Shown piece after piece: positions 1 to 10,009 of a DNA stretch of 64,000 nt (its first letter is position 1; each line of letters starts with the position of its first letter). Under the pieces are notes generated by a model. That model was not told the origin of the DNA. It made no database searches and saw nothing but the letters and a program-made list of their open reading frames with translations. The position numbers were made by a program, and so were the translations under genes. The stretch is from Clusia tigrina (lineage: Eukaryota > Arthropoda > Insecta > Diptera > Clusiidae), in NCBI GenBank assembly GCA_920105625.2, contig OV050033.1:18930001-18994000 (forward strand), read 5' to 3'.

Positions 1-545
1 CTGTGTTTTTCACGGAAGCCAACCTGATGGTCTGGTATGACATTTTTCATCTCAGTGGTATTTCTTACACGCTTTACTATCAAAGGGCTTTGAGAAAATA
101 TATAGTAAGCTAATTGGTCTGTAAGATGAGATATTTGTAGTATCTTTACCAGGTTTGGGAATCATGGTAATTTGAGAAATTTTCCATGACTGAGGAAAAT
201 AGCCAGTGCGAATTATCGCATTAAATATATGAAGGAGATCCATTTCTGCTGTTGTTGGAAGCTCTTTTATCATTAGATCTGTAATCAAATCTCGTTTTGG
301 AGAATTTTTGGAATGGATATCCTTGATAACGTTCGTGAGCTCTTTTTTCTTGATCGAGATATCTGCAATGCTTGGGATGGCATTGGGGGGGAGACTAATA
401 TCATTAGGGAAAAGAGATTTGCAAATGCAGTTCCTTTTTCTGTATCGCTTCTTGCCCTTTCGCCGTAGGAAGGGCGTACTGGGGACTCTATATTATATGT
501 AGCGTATTTGATTTGATCACTACTTTATATCCCCACAAATTATCA
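1..545 (-). mobile_element. Decayed Jockey-like LINE reverse transcriptase fragment
   Basis: Read on the minus strand, this holds the N-terminal part of a non-LTR reverse transcriptase. The best stretch (about 288 down to 52) contains a proline-rich PKPGKD box followed by SYRPISLL, the classic start of the RT fingers in Jockey and related clades. The frame stays open upstream to about 410. Beyond that, a frameshift leads into a region resembling the linker between endonuclease and RT. Near the left edge the frame breaks at a stop, and IPDHQVGF, the next conserved RT block, continues in another frame. The copy is therefore dead through several frameshifts, and it runs off the left edge. Clade assignment is from motif memory only. 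Confidence 0.75.
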
Positions 546-604
546 TGTATCAAATAAGACATAAGACTGCGTACTGAGAGAAGACTATAACACAAGGAAA
601 CATC

Positions 605-760
605 TTTCAGACATGGACAGATTCAGAGAGCTTATCTGTAGAAAGTGCGACGAAGGAGATGGAACAGTAGACCACATATTTTGTGATGCTGTAGCTAGGA
701 CAAGACTGCCAAGCAGTCAGCAATGTAGAATCCTGGAATTGAAAGATATTGCTTAAAATG
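605..760 (+). mobile_element. LINE 3' fragment, CCHC finger after the RNase H/RT domain
   Basis: A short plus-strand frame encodes a CxxC-x8-H-x3-C array (ICRKCDEG...VDHIFC) followed by a basic, leucine-containing tail. This layout is typical of the C-terminal zinc finger of I- and Jockey-type LINE ORF2 proteins. No start codon or complete domain is present. It lies head-on to the minus-strand RT fragment to its left, so the two are separate insertions or a rearranged element. Confidence 0.5.
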
Positions 761-780
761 CTATTCTTTCACTCCAGAAG

Positions 781-1943
781 ATGTCCCCAATTGTGGTGAA
801 AACTAAAATCGTGGATGATGGACTTAATTTCAGACGCTTGTTACAATAGCCCCAGTGTTGGTCCGGTGACTGGGTGACTGTTCCTGTCCTTTGCTGACTA
901 CGAGTATTTCATCTGCAGAGCACAAATTGCATCGGCTGAGCATGCTTTTGTGCTGCAATATTTCTCTTCATATTTACTGCATTGCTCTTACTCAATTGTT
1001 GTTGTTTTTTTTAGAGGATCTCCTGTTTGTGCTCTTATTCTTGACTTTTGCAACTGAGTTTGCGAAATTCAGAAATTTTTATCATTCTTTCCAACAAATA
1101 TTTATAGCAGGAATATATTTATTGAAATTTCTGTGCACCGTAAACACTCCGGAGTGGACTCAGACTGGCTGCCATTTACATGTTGAAGTTACGCACTTCA
1201 TACCCGGATGCTACGAGTATTTGAAGAAATGTATTTTTCTATTCAATGTTTGCTCGGAAGATGCTTGCATGCCTTTTGTTTCCATCGTGCACAGAAACTG
1301 TGAAAATATTGAAAATTGATAAAAATTATTTTACATGCGACATTTTCGCATTTCATGAACATTTCATTGGCAAACAATGGCAACGAAACAAAGCAGGCCC
1401 AGCAGAGTTATTTACGCACAGACAAAATAGAAGCATTTGTGTGCAAATATTGTAACTAAATGCACAGTTCCGTTGTTGATATTTGCAAAATAAATGCATA
1501 GAATTTGCATCAGTGATTGTGGGAGTCGTCGGGAATGTGACTTGGGGTGCTGTTGAAATAAACGAAATTAGTGTAGTAAAGTAAAAATAATTAAACAACT
1601 AGGACTGATATAAAAGTGTTGACATTTATTCGGAAATGGAAGTACGGAAATTGAAGTGCGGAAGTACGGTGCAGTTGAAACAACACAACGGCCTTTATTA
1701 CATTTTAATTTGGAATGCCTCTGTAAACGGAATTGATTTGGTTTTTTAAAGCTCATTTGAAGTGTGGAAGTGAGTGATAGAATACATAGTTTGGGCAGGG
1801 TTTCAACTGATGGTGTGACTGATGGACATGAATTATGCGATGACTGCAAGGATGCAAAGATGTGTTTTTTACTTCGTTTGGAAACAAACTTCTGTGCTGC
1901 ACAATTTCAAACAGCTTCTTACATACACTGCTTTCAAGAAGAA
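781..1943. other. Intergenic, no supported gene
   Basis: Open frames of up to 142 codons exist here (for example 891-1319, plus), but they show no recognisable domain, no codon structure and no splice context. I see only AT-rich unique sequence. Confidence 0.6.
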
Positions 1944-1984
1944 GTTTGCCATCAACTGTCATATATTGACAGTTGATGGCAAAC
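1944..1984. repeat. Perfect 18-bp inverted repeat with 5-nt spacer
   Basis: The arms GTTTGCCATCAACTGTCA and TGACAGTTGATGGCAAAC are exact reverse complements separated by TATAT, giving a 41-nt hairpin. The loop is too short for a standard microRNA precursor. It could be a binding palindrome, a collapsed terminal inverted repeat or a recent palindromic duplication. Confidence 0.9.
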
Positions 1985-2362
1985 TGACAAACAAGCTTCC
2001 TGTCAGACTCTTTCATTCTCCCAAGAGTATCTCAACTTCGCTTTGTTGAGGTAATGTTTCAGTAAGCGGAAGGTGAGCGATCGATTTGTGCCGCTGTGGT
2101 TTAATACTCAGTACAAAGCTATTTACTTGCCACATTCGAAACAATTTTTTTCAGAACCGAACATAAAATAATCAATCATCTTTTGAATTGATTTGTATTG
2201 GTGATGATTAATGATGCTCTCCACAAAAGTAACAAAAGATCCGATATCAAAAATCAAAAGATATGTTCTAAAGAAGTTTTTGGAGTTTGTACTAAAATAT
2301 TGCATATTGAAATAAATTCGTCGAATCCAGAATAATAAAAAAGCCGTATCCATTATTTTCTA

Positions 2363-2757
2363 CACCCATACCTCTTTATATGGACACTCGTTATACGGTT
2401 TTTCGATCTAACGGCCTTTCACAATTATGTCTCAGTTTAAATTTGCGGCCAAAAAATTTTCATTATACGGTCAAAAATTGGAAAACAAATTTCTGGGAAT
2501 CCCCGTTTGAGTCAAACCCGGTAACGCAACTTAAATTTTTGCTACTTTATTGTGAAAAATCGCTTTTGCGATACTGCTCTTGTTTGTAATGTATTTGAAA
2601 ATATTGTTTTTTTAATAAATGGAAAGAAGCAATTAATTGTAGATATTTTTCGTACTCTTTGGTATGGAATTCTGTAAAAAAGTGATTCGTTATGCGGCAT
2701 TTCACATTACGGCCAATATTTTTGGAACGTATCTAGCCGTATAAAGATGTATGGGTG
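2363..2757. mobile_element. MITE-like element with ~22-bp TIRs and TA target duplication
   Basis: The left end (CACCCATACCTCTTTATATGG from 2363) is the near-perfect inverse of the right end (about 2737-2757), with roughly two mismatches over 21 positions. Both ends are flanked by TA, the target duplication of the Tc1/mariner/pogo superfamily. The 395-bp interior has no transposase frame. It carries several copies of a TTAnnCGG-like submotif (near 2390, 2464, 2690 and 2709), which recalls pogo/Tigger termini. It is a non-autonomous element; the family name is unknown. Confidence 0.75.
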
Positions 2758-2759
2758 TA

Positions 2760-3552
2760 TATAAAATAAAACACAATCCAACCAGCTCCAATACGAACAA
2801 ATTTGATACTCTGCTCAATACCCGAACATCTGAACAATATCCGAAATAGAGCTACAAGAGAGCTCCAGGGCTATGGAGAGTATAATGAAAGGCTGAAGGG
2901 GACTATAAAGCTGTGTATAGTATAAGGAAATGAATATGCTTGCATTACTTTCTTGGAAGAAAATAAGCTTATCTCCCATTGGTTCCAAATGAAATATTGA
3001 CACACAAATCGTTTGAACGATTTGGCGATTATAAAGCAATTATTTATATTGTAATCTTTATTTTATACTCGGCCACTAAATTATAGAAGGGAATGAATAC
3101 AATATTGATATGGCGTGAGTGCTTGGAAGCGTTGTCTAATCTTAGCAGCTGAACATCGATTAAATGCACATAATCTGCAGACCTTGATAAGCTATTTATC
3201 AGAATAGTTTCGGTGGGATGAATACTGAAGCTCTTAAACTTTAATTTATGTTGCCCTGACAAGTGTGGGCACAAACCTAAATACTTGTCCCATATCTACT
3301 AACCTTCAATTCAGTATCCTACGGGACACCTAATATTGATCAGTACACATGCATGATAACAGCAGCAAATGAGAAGAAATATAGTAGCTAATATACTATA
3401 TTATTCATATCATACATAATCGAGTGGGCGAGCAATGCAAAGCATACCTTTCAGTGTAAAGGACGAAAGACCATCCAACAGAAAGATGGAACAGCTACGC
3501 TCCAATAACCTCCCAACATAATACTTAACGTTGGTTTCAGGAAGGTTAAATC
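2760..3552. other. Intergenic, no supported gene
   Basis: AT-rich sequence between two mobile elements. Frames of about 75 codons on the minus strand have no recognisable content. Confidence 0.6.
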
Positions 3553-3556
3553 ATAT

Positions 3557-4219
3557 TGTTACGTTATTGCCTTTCAGACAATTTATACCAAGCTCAATGC
3601 TTGGATCCGTATCGCTGGATTGGGTAATAAGCAAACAATTCATTCTTCGGTTGGAACAATTGGCTTTATTAGTATTCGTCCAACTTACTATTGCCTTTAA
3701 TTCTATTGCTCGGTTCTCACCCTTCGTCTTCGCTAACGTTTGCTTCAGTAAGTCAGTTGTTGCACCACCATTTTTCTATATACATCCTTCAACTGCAAGA
3801 TGTCCGCTCTGCGACGATCAATGCTGAACTGCGATGTCCGCTTTGCCACTACCACTTTTCAACCACTGCTGCTACTCTAAGGATTTAGCTATGATCACTT
3901 GTCAACCGCTTGCCGCCTATAAGGTGTTCACTCTTCTATTGTCACTTGTTAACTGAACTTGCCAATACGACGATCACTCTTCTTGCTCCCATTCTTAGAA
4001 TTCGTCTATAATCACTTTTCACTTCTTGGTGCCAACGATGTTCACTTTGCCACTTTCACTTGTTCACTCATCTCGATGTCAATTGTGTAGTCGCTTATAT
4101 ACTTCTTGTATACTAAAACTTCCACTAGCCTTTGAACGCAGTGACGTATTTTTAGGGGCTGAAAATGACGCTAACCCTAAAACTATCAACCAATCAGATG
4201 GCGTGTTGATTTCGTAACA
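3557..4219 (-). mobile_element. Solo LTR, Ty3/gypsy-type size and ends
   Basis: The segment begins TGTTACG and ends CGTAACA, so it has the TG...CA ends and short inverted repeat of an LTR. It is flanked by a direct ATAT on both sides (3553-3556 and 4220-4223), a 4-bp target duplication expected of gypsy-group integrases. On the minus strand a TATATAAG box lies at 4101-4094, as expected for an LTR promoter, which sets the orientation. No primer-binding site, gag or pol flanks it, so it is a solo LTR left by recombination. It has 663 bp and no coding content. Confidence 0.75.
4094..4101 (-). promoter_or_regulatory. TATA box of the solo LTR
   Basis: TATATAAG on the minus strand lies inside the solo LTR, about 120 bp from its upstream end. 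It is the likely former retroelement promoter. Whether it is still active cannot be seen from sequence. Confidence 0.5.
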
Positions 4220-4223
4220 ATAT

Positions 4224-6591
4224 ATACTTGACGGGGTTCCAGAGCTTTCATTCAACGTGGTTGAAAGCTTTCATTCCTTGCTACAAGCAAAATAATTTAC
4301 ATACAAAACAGGTTCTCTCGATCTCATTCATAATGTTTCTACTTATAACTAAAACCTTTCATGGATTTCTCGTTCTATTCCTTATAAACCCGTATATTGA
4401 AAAGTAAGTGTCTTCTCTGCCCCTGGATATGCAAAATTTACTGCTTGTACCCAAGCATGGAATTTGTTGATTTTGATATGCTTGTTTAATAGAGAAGATA
4501 CACTGTTGGTCCCAGTATACTTCCTTTTCCAGTAGGTAAAGAATGTGTCTATTTTTTTGATACGAAAAATATATATAGTTCGATCAATGAATTGTATAAA
4601 GTAAGACTGAAAACTTTACTCGATTATTTAGCTTTACTTTTTGTTTAAAACTTCATAAATTCATGAAGGAACCCGCTCTCGAAGTTGAATTCATAAAAAG
4701 AGTTTAACAAGTTTTCGGCTTATTTGTATATGAATATGAAGCGTTTACTGCATGCCCTCACAAGCTCAAAGGACTTACGGAAATATTTACGGTATTGAAG
4801 ATTCTATATTACGATTATTATAGTTAATTTACTATATTACGATTATGATGATACTTGTAGCAATATTGATAACTCTGTTTTTACCAATTTGTGCTCTATG
4901 ATTGCTCTGTTTAACAACAGCAATTTAAAAGTTTAAGGCAGCCAGATGTTCGACAGTTTCTTATCTAATAAACTATAATTCTTACAAGTTTAATTGTTTT
5001 CTCCTTCAAGTGGATTAGATTAAGCCAAGCTTGTTAAAGGTAGGTTGGCCATACCATATATTTATTTAAACTATTTACTATCTTTGCTTGCAGAAAACTA
5101 TAAACTTCAATTGCAGCTGCTTATCATAACCAGAGGCATGCATATGCGGAGGGTACACTCAGTTGTTGCCAGCTAAAAACATTTGCTAACTGATATGTTC
5201 GGAACGTCTGAGTTTGTGACGCTGTTCTTGAGTGCTTATAAAACTGCACACAAAGAATAAAGAGGTAAACAAGCACCCGAAACCGCCGCTGGCTGCCAGT
5301 TGCCAGCTGCACACGCACAAAAAATGGCGGCTTACTTCCGGCTTTGTGCTATGCCAACGCTGTTTATGGTAATGATACGCTTGGTGGGTGGTGTACCCAA
5401 AAAGCTTTGTGAAATGCAGCTGACATCCTTCTCTGTTCGCTCCTAGTTTATTTTTTATTTGCGTTTTTTTTTTGTTTTTTTTGTGGGAGAAAATGCAGCA
5501 CGCATCTTGAAATTTCTGCTTCCGCAGCAACGCCCCCCGGTGAGTGGTGGCGCATAAATCACCCGCTTGGCAGCGTGATTCTGCTTTTGTCATCGTCGTC
5601 GACGCTGTCGAGTCGGCGGTTTGCTCTCTTTTTCCGATAGCTGGAGACTATCAACGGATCTCCGCTGCGCCCAACCCCGAGCAGCATTGTTGGTGCATAA
5701 ACTGTAATATTCTTGGTATAATGAAACTGTCAATTGCAATAACATTGCCACAGGTGGCGTGCGACGGCAAGCAGTAAGCTGCACTGAAATTAATTGCATT
5801 TAAACTCGGAAGTTGCATGTCATCTGTGAGGCCAAATGAACCGTTTTTATTTAAATGAAATTTTATGATTTAAATTTAAAAATCGTTTTCATTTCAATTG
5901 TCAACCTTTAGTATTGCGGTTGTTGTAATTGTTGCCCTTTTTGCATTGTTGTGCAGTGTCAGGGCATATCAAAAATATTTCACATTTATCTGTCATTGCT
6001 GACATTTGCGTTGCTGATATTTAATTTTTATGAATAATTTATTAATGGACCCTGCGCGCAGCTGCGGTGCGTCGAGTAGTAAACAGAGAGCTTTAAAATT
6101 TGCCTACATAAAATAAAATGTGGGACTGAGGTATTGTTTTAATATATTCCATTTTTGAAATTTATCAAATATATTGAATAGTTATTTTTGAAGGGATCAG
6201 CAATCTACCAATGTGTATCTGGCTCCTTCCATGGCCATATATTCAGCAATTTCTATCTGTATATCCTGTTTATATGCAGCCGTGTTTGACAACTGGAGGC
6301 GCCACTAAAAATCTTCAAATTCTTTGTGAATTATTAGTGTATATTTCAATAAGAAAAAGTGTGAGGAAATCATAGAGGAGTGGCATGCGGGATATCAAGT
6401 TAATGAAGTGAATCGTGACTTAATATCTTTAATAACCACCGCTCCTACTGATGAGATTTTGAGTAATCTTTCACAAATGCTAATCTTGGAAGAATGCTGG
6501 CGAAGCTCCATTAGAATTGCGGAATAGATTGGATTCATTGAGCCGCGTTACACCCCGCGAACTGAAAGATCTATTGTGATGCCCCCATTTA
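4224..6591. other. Intergenic, no supported gene
   Basis: Mostly AT-rich unique sequence. A less AT-rich island at about 5120-5800 has overlapping open frames on both strands (135 codons minus at 5186-5593), without domain or splice support. Confidence 0.55.
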
Positions 6592-7160
6592 TTAAAAATA
6601 TGACAATAGTCGCATCAATGGATCTTCTGTCATATTCATTTCTGACAAGAATTTATGTATTTTGGAGGATTCAAGTTGAGGGATCTTGTTCATATCTAAG
6701 ATATATACTCCAAAACTCCTGTGTCTTTTGTCTGCCAAATGTCCGCAGTCTGTGATCAGGTGCAGTGAGGTTTCGTCCCTTTCTCCACAGAAGCTGCAGA
6801 TGGCATCTGAAGATAAACCCAACTTATTCATATGATGGTTGAGTCCACTGTGTTCGCTTAAAACGCCTGCGATGATTTTGAATTTAGTCCGAGGCATGTT
6901 TATGTCTTTAGCTCTTTTAGAATTAAAGTCCCCCAGAAGAGCTTTGGACTGCCTGGATCCAGCTTTGTGTTCTTTTTGTATCTGTGCACTTCTTCAGCAG
7001 ACCTCCAGTGGTGTTGGTTGATAGTCCACAGAAGGGTTCAGGGCCGTTTAACTAAGAGGTCGGAGCCATCCTTGCCAAGCCTGCTCATTTTTCTCAAGTC
7101 TTATGTGACCGGGTAGCCACAGTTTAGATAGCTTGTTGATACTGCTTAGGGAGATCAGTT
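6592..7160 (-). mobile_element. LINE 3' end: RNase H-like tail and zinc finger, I/R1-type
   Basis: The minus-strand frame 6897-6592 reads like the region just after RNase H in I- and R1-type LINEs: TKFKIIAGVLSEHSGLNHH, then CSFCGERDETSLHLITDC (a CxxC...H...C finger) and a leucine-rich end. Upstream, to about 7160, pieces in other frames resemble the RNase H motif LPGHxxLExNE. Frameshifts and a stop separate the pieces. This is a dead 3' fragment. Confidence 0.7.
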
Positions 7161-7324
7161 TCCTGCCTAGGAAGTTCCCAATACAAGCCTAGGGGGTTCA
7201 GTTTCCCAGTACAGTCTCCTACAAGTTAAGACCTTACCAAGGCCGAGCTCAGACTTTTCAGTGCTACTTGAAAATTGCGGACACTGAAAACATTTCAGTT
7301 GAACATGTATGAAACTTTCCTATC

Positions 7325-7523
7325 ATAGTAGTCTAGTTTAGTAAGGATATTAGTCTTCCACGCTGGTCTTGGGTTCGAATCTTGTCGAAGTCTCGAAATG
7401 CTTTTTCTAGAACTTTTTCTCTTCAAGCCGAAAGGGCTCTTTGCTAGTAGTCATTTTCGCGAATCTTTGCAGACATAATTCATTATGTAAGCAAAGGTTT
7501 GTAAGGTGTAATAAATAAATAAG
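7325..7523 (+). mobile_element. tRNA-headed SINE, old copy (copy 1)
   Basis: A diverged member of the SINE family described at 28343-28559. It has an A-box-like start, a good B box (GGGTTCGAATC, 7371-7381), the family body with its TTTTTCTCTTC block and a tail of AAATAA units. No clear target duplication remains. Confidence 0.6.
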
Positions 7524-7529
7524 GAAGTA

Positions 7530-8990
7530 AATATTCTTCATGTAAAATTAGGTGTAGAAAAGTCATGAGCGAAATAAGTACCTTGTTTGAGCGATGTTAT
7601 TCAAATACTAAACCATTCCGAAACAATCTCTGGCCTAGTCTCACTACAATCCAAATGAGTTGCTCCGCTATTATGCATTTGTAAATTACATGAAAACAAT
7701 TCTCGGCTGTAAGGACTTCCACTGACATTGCGTTTCTTGTCTAACTCGCTCTTCAAATATTTTATTCAAATAAAGACATCCAAAAAATTTTAATAATAAC
7801 CAGCTTTGCTCCTCAAAGATATCTTCATGCTGCAAGAGAATGCCTCATTATTAGAATTGTAAATGAATTTTGAGGACATTTTCCCATTGTTAACTGAGTT
7901 TCTGAAGCATTATTGTTTCCCTGGCTTAAATATTAATTATAAGGGTATCAAATATATGCCTTGAAAGCTGGAGTTAAATTATTCTCAGCAATTTACTACT
8001 TTAAAAGGCTTACATCCCTTAACTCTTCTCTATTCAGTAGTTTCTATTTAATATCCTACTGACGACATCAATTAAATCCGTCCTTGGACTCACTTTATGC
8101 CAAATACGAAGATAAATCTAAGAAAGAAAATTTTTTATTGCATCCTTTGAAGAGGTTTATTACAATACGAGTGTGCATGCAGGTGCAGGCAAGCCAAATG
8201 GAAGCAGTAAAGCAAAATCATCACCTGTATATTCATACATATGCACATGCAAATATCCAGTCATGGATACACATACAAACACACACACAAACCCATACAT
8301 ACATGCACATGAATAATTGAAGTTTGAACACCATTTCGGCCAGTAAAAATTGTCGAGTGTGGTCAACACAGAGGAAATGCATTAATAATGAAAATTTAAA
8401 TTTTTCGATTATATCAGATTCGTATGTGAAGCTAATTTAAAACTGCAGCGGGAGTAGCAGCAAAGCACACTCATACAACAAACACCAAGGCGCATACAAC
8501 AACAGTGACAGTAACAACAACAACAAGGACTGAATTTATTTATGACACAGCAGATAAAAAGCAACGAGAAGGGGTACAAAAATAAAAACATGCTAACTGG
8601 ATGAAAGTAACACAATGCAAACAAATGCAGCAACAAAATTGCACTCACACAGGCACACAAATGGACACACACGCACACACACACACAAACATATATAACA
8701 TATCCGCATTCAGAGTGATTGCTATGTTCGAGCGGGGACGGGAATGAGTTGCAACACCGCAACAAACAGATTGAATATGTTAAATTTATGACTGGGTCAC
8801 GGAACTTCCTCCCACCCCTTCCACTGGTTGCTTTTACATTGTATGTGCACTACATTAAAATTGGGCTGCATATTTGTTTTTTCGCAACCATTCTTGAACT
8901 AAAGGACAGTTGGGGGTGAGTGATATTTTCAAATGCCCGCGAGGACATATTTTTAGTGTGTGACTTTTTAGTGATGGGGTGCAGTGGTCT
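7530..8990. other. Intergenic with simple repeats
   Basis: No gene is seen. CA-rich runs occur at about 8265-8310 and 8645-8690, and CAA/CAG runs at about 8455-8530. The 118-codon minus frame at 8409-8765 is produced by these runs (Cys-Val repeats) and is not credible. Confidence 0.65.
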
Positions 8991-8991
8991 T

Positions 8992-9589
8992 GGAAGAAAT
9001 GGATGCTTTTGTCATGCAGTAAGCAAAATTATGACGAATACTTAATCCGAAGTTTAGGGGGTCCGAAGTGTTTTATACGAAGAAATGGGGGCTGTTGTCA
9101 TGCAGTAAAGAATTGTAAGTTGAAGAATAAGACGAATACTTCCTCATAATTTGAGAGAAACGGAACTCTGTTATAGGAAGAAATGAGTGCTGTTTTCATG
9201 CAGAAAGCAATTTTAAGTGAACAATTTTGAGGAATACTTCTCAGAACTTCAGAGGATCCGAACTGTTTTATAGGAAGAAATTAGTGCTGTTTTCATTCAC
9301 TAAGCAAGATTATGAGGAATACCTCCTCAGAACTTCAGAGGATCCGAACTGTTTTATAGAAAGCAATAGGTGCTGTTCTCAGGCAGTAAGCAATTTTAAG
9401 TTTCAAATATATAGCCGCCCTCTGTGGTCTATTGGAAAGCATGCTCGACTCACTCCCCGAGAGTCACAGGTTCTAATCCTGCCACGGGCTTGGTCTCCAA
9501 AATGCTTCTTTCTATAAAATCTTTTTCTCTTCGAGCCTCTGTAGCTAGTACTCATTCCCCCAACATCTTGTACTCATAATTAATTATGG

Positions 9590-9621
<32 letters not shown>

Positions 9622-9690
9622 GTTTCATATATTGCGGAATACTTCCTCAGAACTTCAGAGGATCCGACTGTTTTATTGGAATATTTTGTC
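8992..9690 (+). repeat. Degenerate tandem array, six units of ~85-98 bp, split by a SINE
   Basis: A unit containing GGAAGAAAT, a TGCTGTTTTCATGCAG-like block and CAGAACTTCAGAGGATCCG starts near 8992, 9078, 9176, 9273 and 9358. A sixth partial unit starts near 9677. Spacings are 86, 98, 97 and 85. The last is about 97 once the inserted SINE and its duplicated target are subtracted. The units are diverged and do not form a continuous reading frame. Confidence 0.8.
9414..9621 (+). mobile_element. tRNA-headed SINE, full length (copy 2)
   Basis: A full-length copy in which the tRNA-like head (A-box region at about 9427-9450, B box GGTTCTAATCC at 9470-9480) is followed by the family body with ATAATTAATTAT and a (TAA)n tail. 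Target duplication AAGTTTCAAATAT / AAGTTTCATATAT (12 of 13 identical) flanks it at 9398-9410 and 9620-9632. It interrupts a unit of the tandem array described at 8992-9690, so it is younger than that array. Confidence 0.85.
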
Positions 9691-9785
9691 TGGGTTTACT
9701 CGAATGGAATATGAAATACTCGATGGAATATGAAATAATTCAATACGTAAAAAGTTGTTTACATGAAAATAATTTTTTCGATGTG

Positions 9786-10009
9786 CAAATTGTGTCCCGA
9801 CCTTTGAGCATTAACTCTATGGATGGAATATCATATCAGCATTAAAGAGGGATCCTTGCAATTAAGCTTTTGTCATAATTACCGGGGAATCTTGCTCTCT
9901 AAATGCTGATATGCTAGATTTCTCGATTATGACAGAAGCTGAATTGCAAGGATCTCTCTAAATGCTGAAATAATTTTGAGTTTCTGCTTAAAGTTCGGGA
10001 CACAACTTG
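9786..10009. repeat. Long fold-back (imperfect inverted repeat)
   Basis: The left arm (9786-9879) and right arm (9926-10009) are diverged reverse complements. Matching blocks include TTGTGTCCCGA / TCGGGACACAA at the outer ends, a GATCCTTGCAATT / AATTGCAAGGATC block in the middle and GTCATAAT / ATTATGAC next to a loop of about 46 nt. It resembles a fold-back MITE. A target duplication is not obvious. Confidence 0.75.

Noticed and set aside
1944..1984. microRNA precursor
   Set aside because: The stem is perfect but only 18 bp with a 5-nt loop, too short for Drosha/Dicer processing as a typical precursor.
8409..8765. 118-codon minus-strand frame with Cys-Val runs
   Set aside because: It is created by CA and CAA microsatellites; there is no domain and no splice context.
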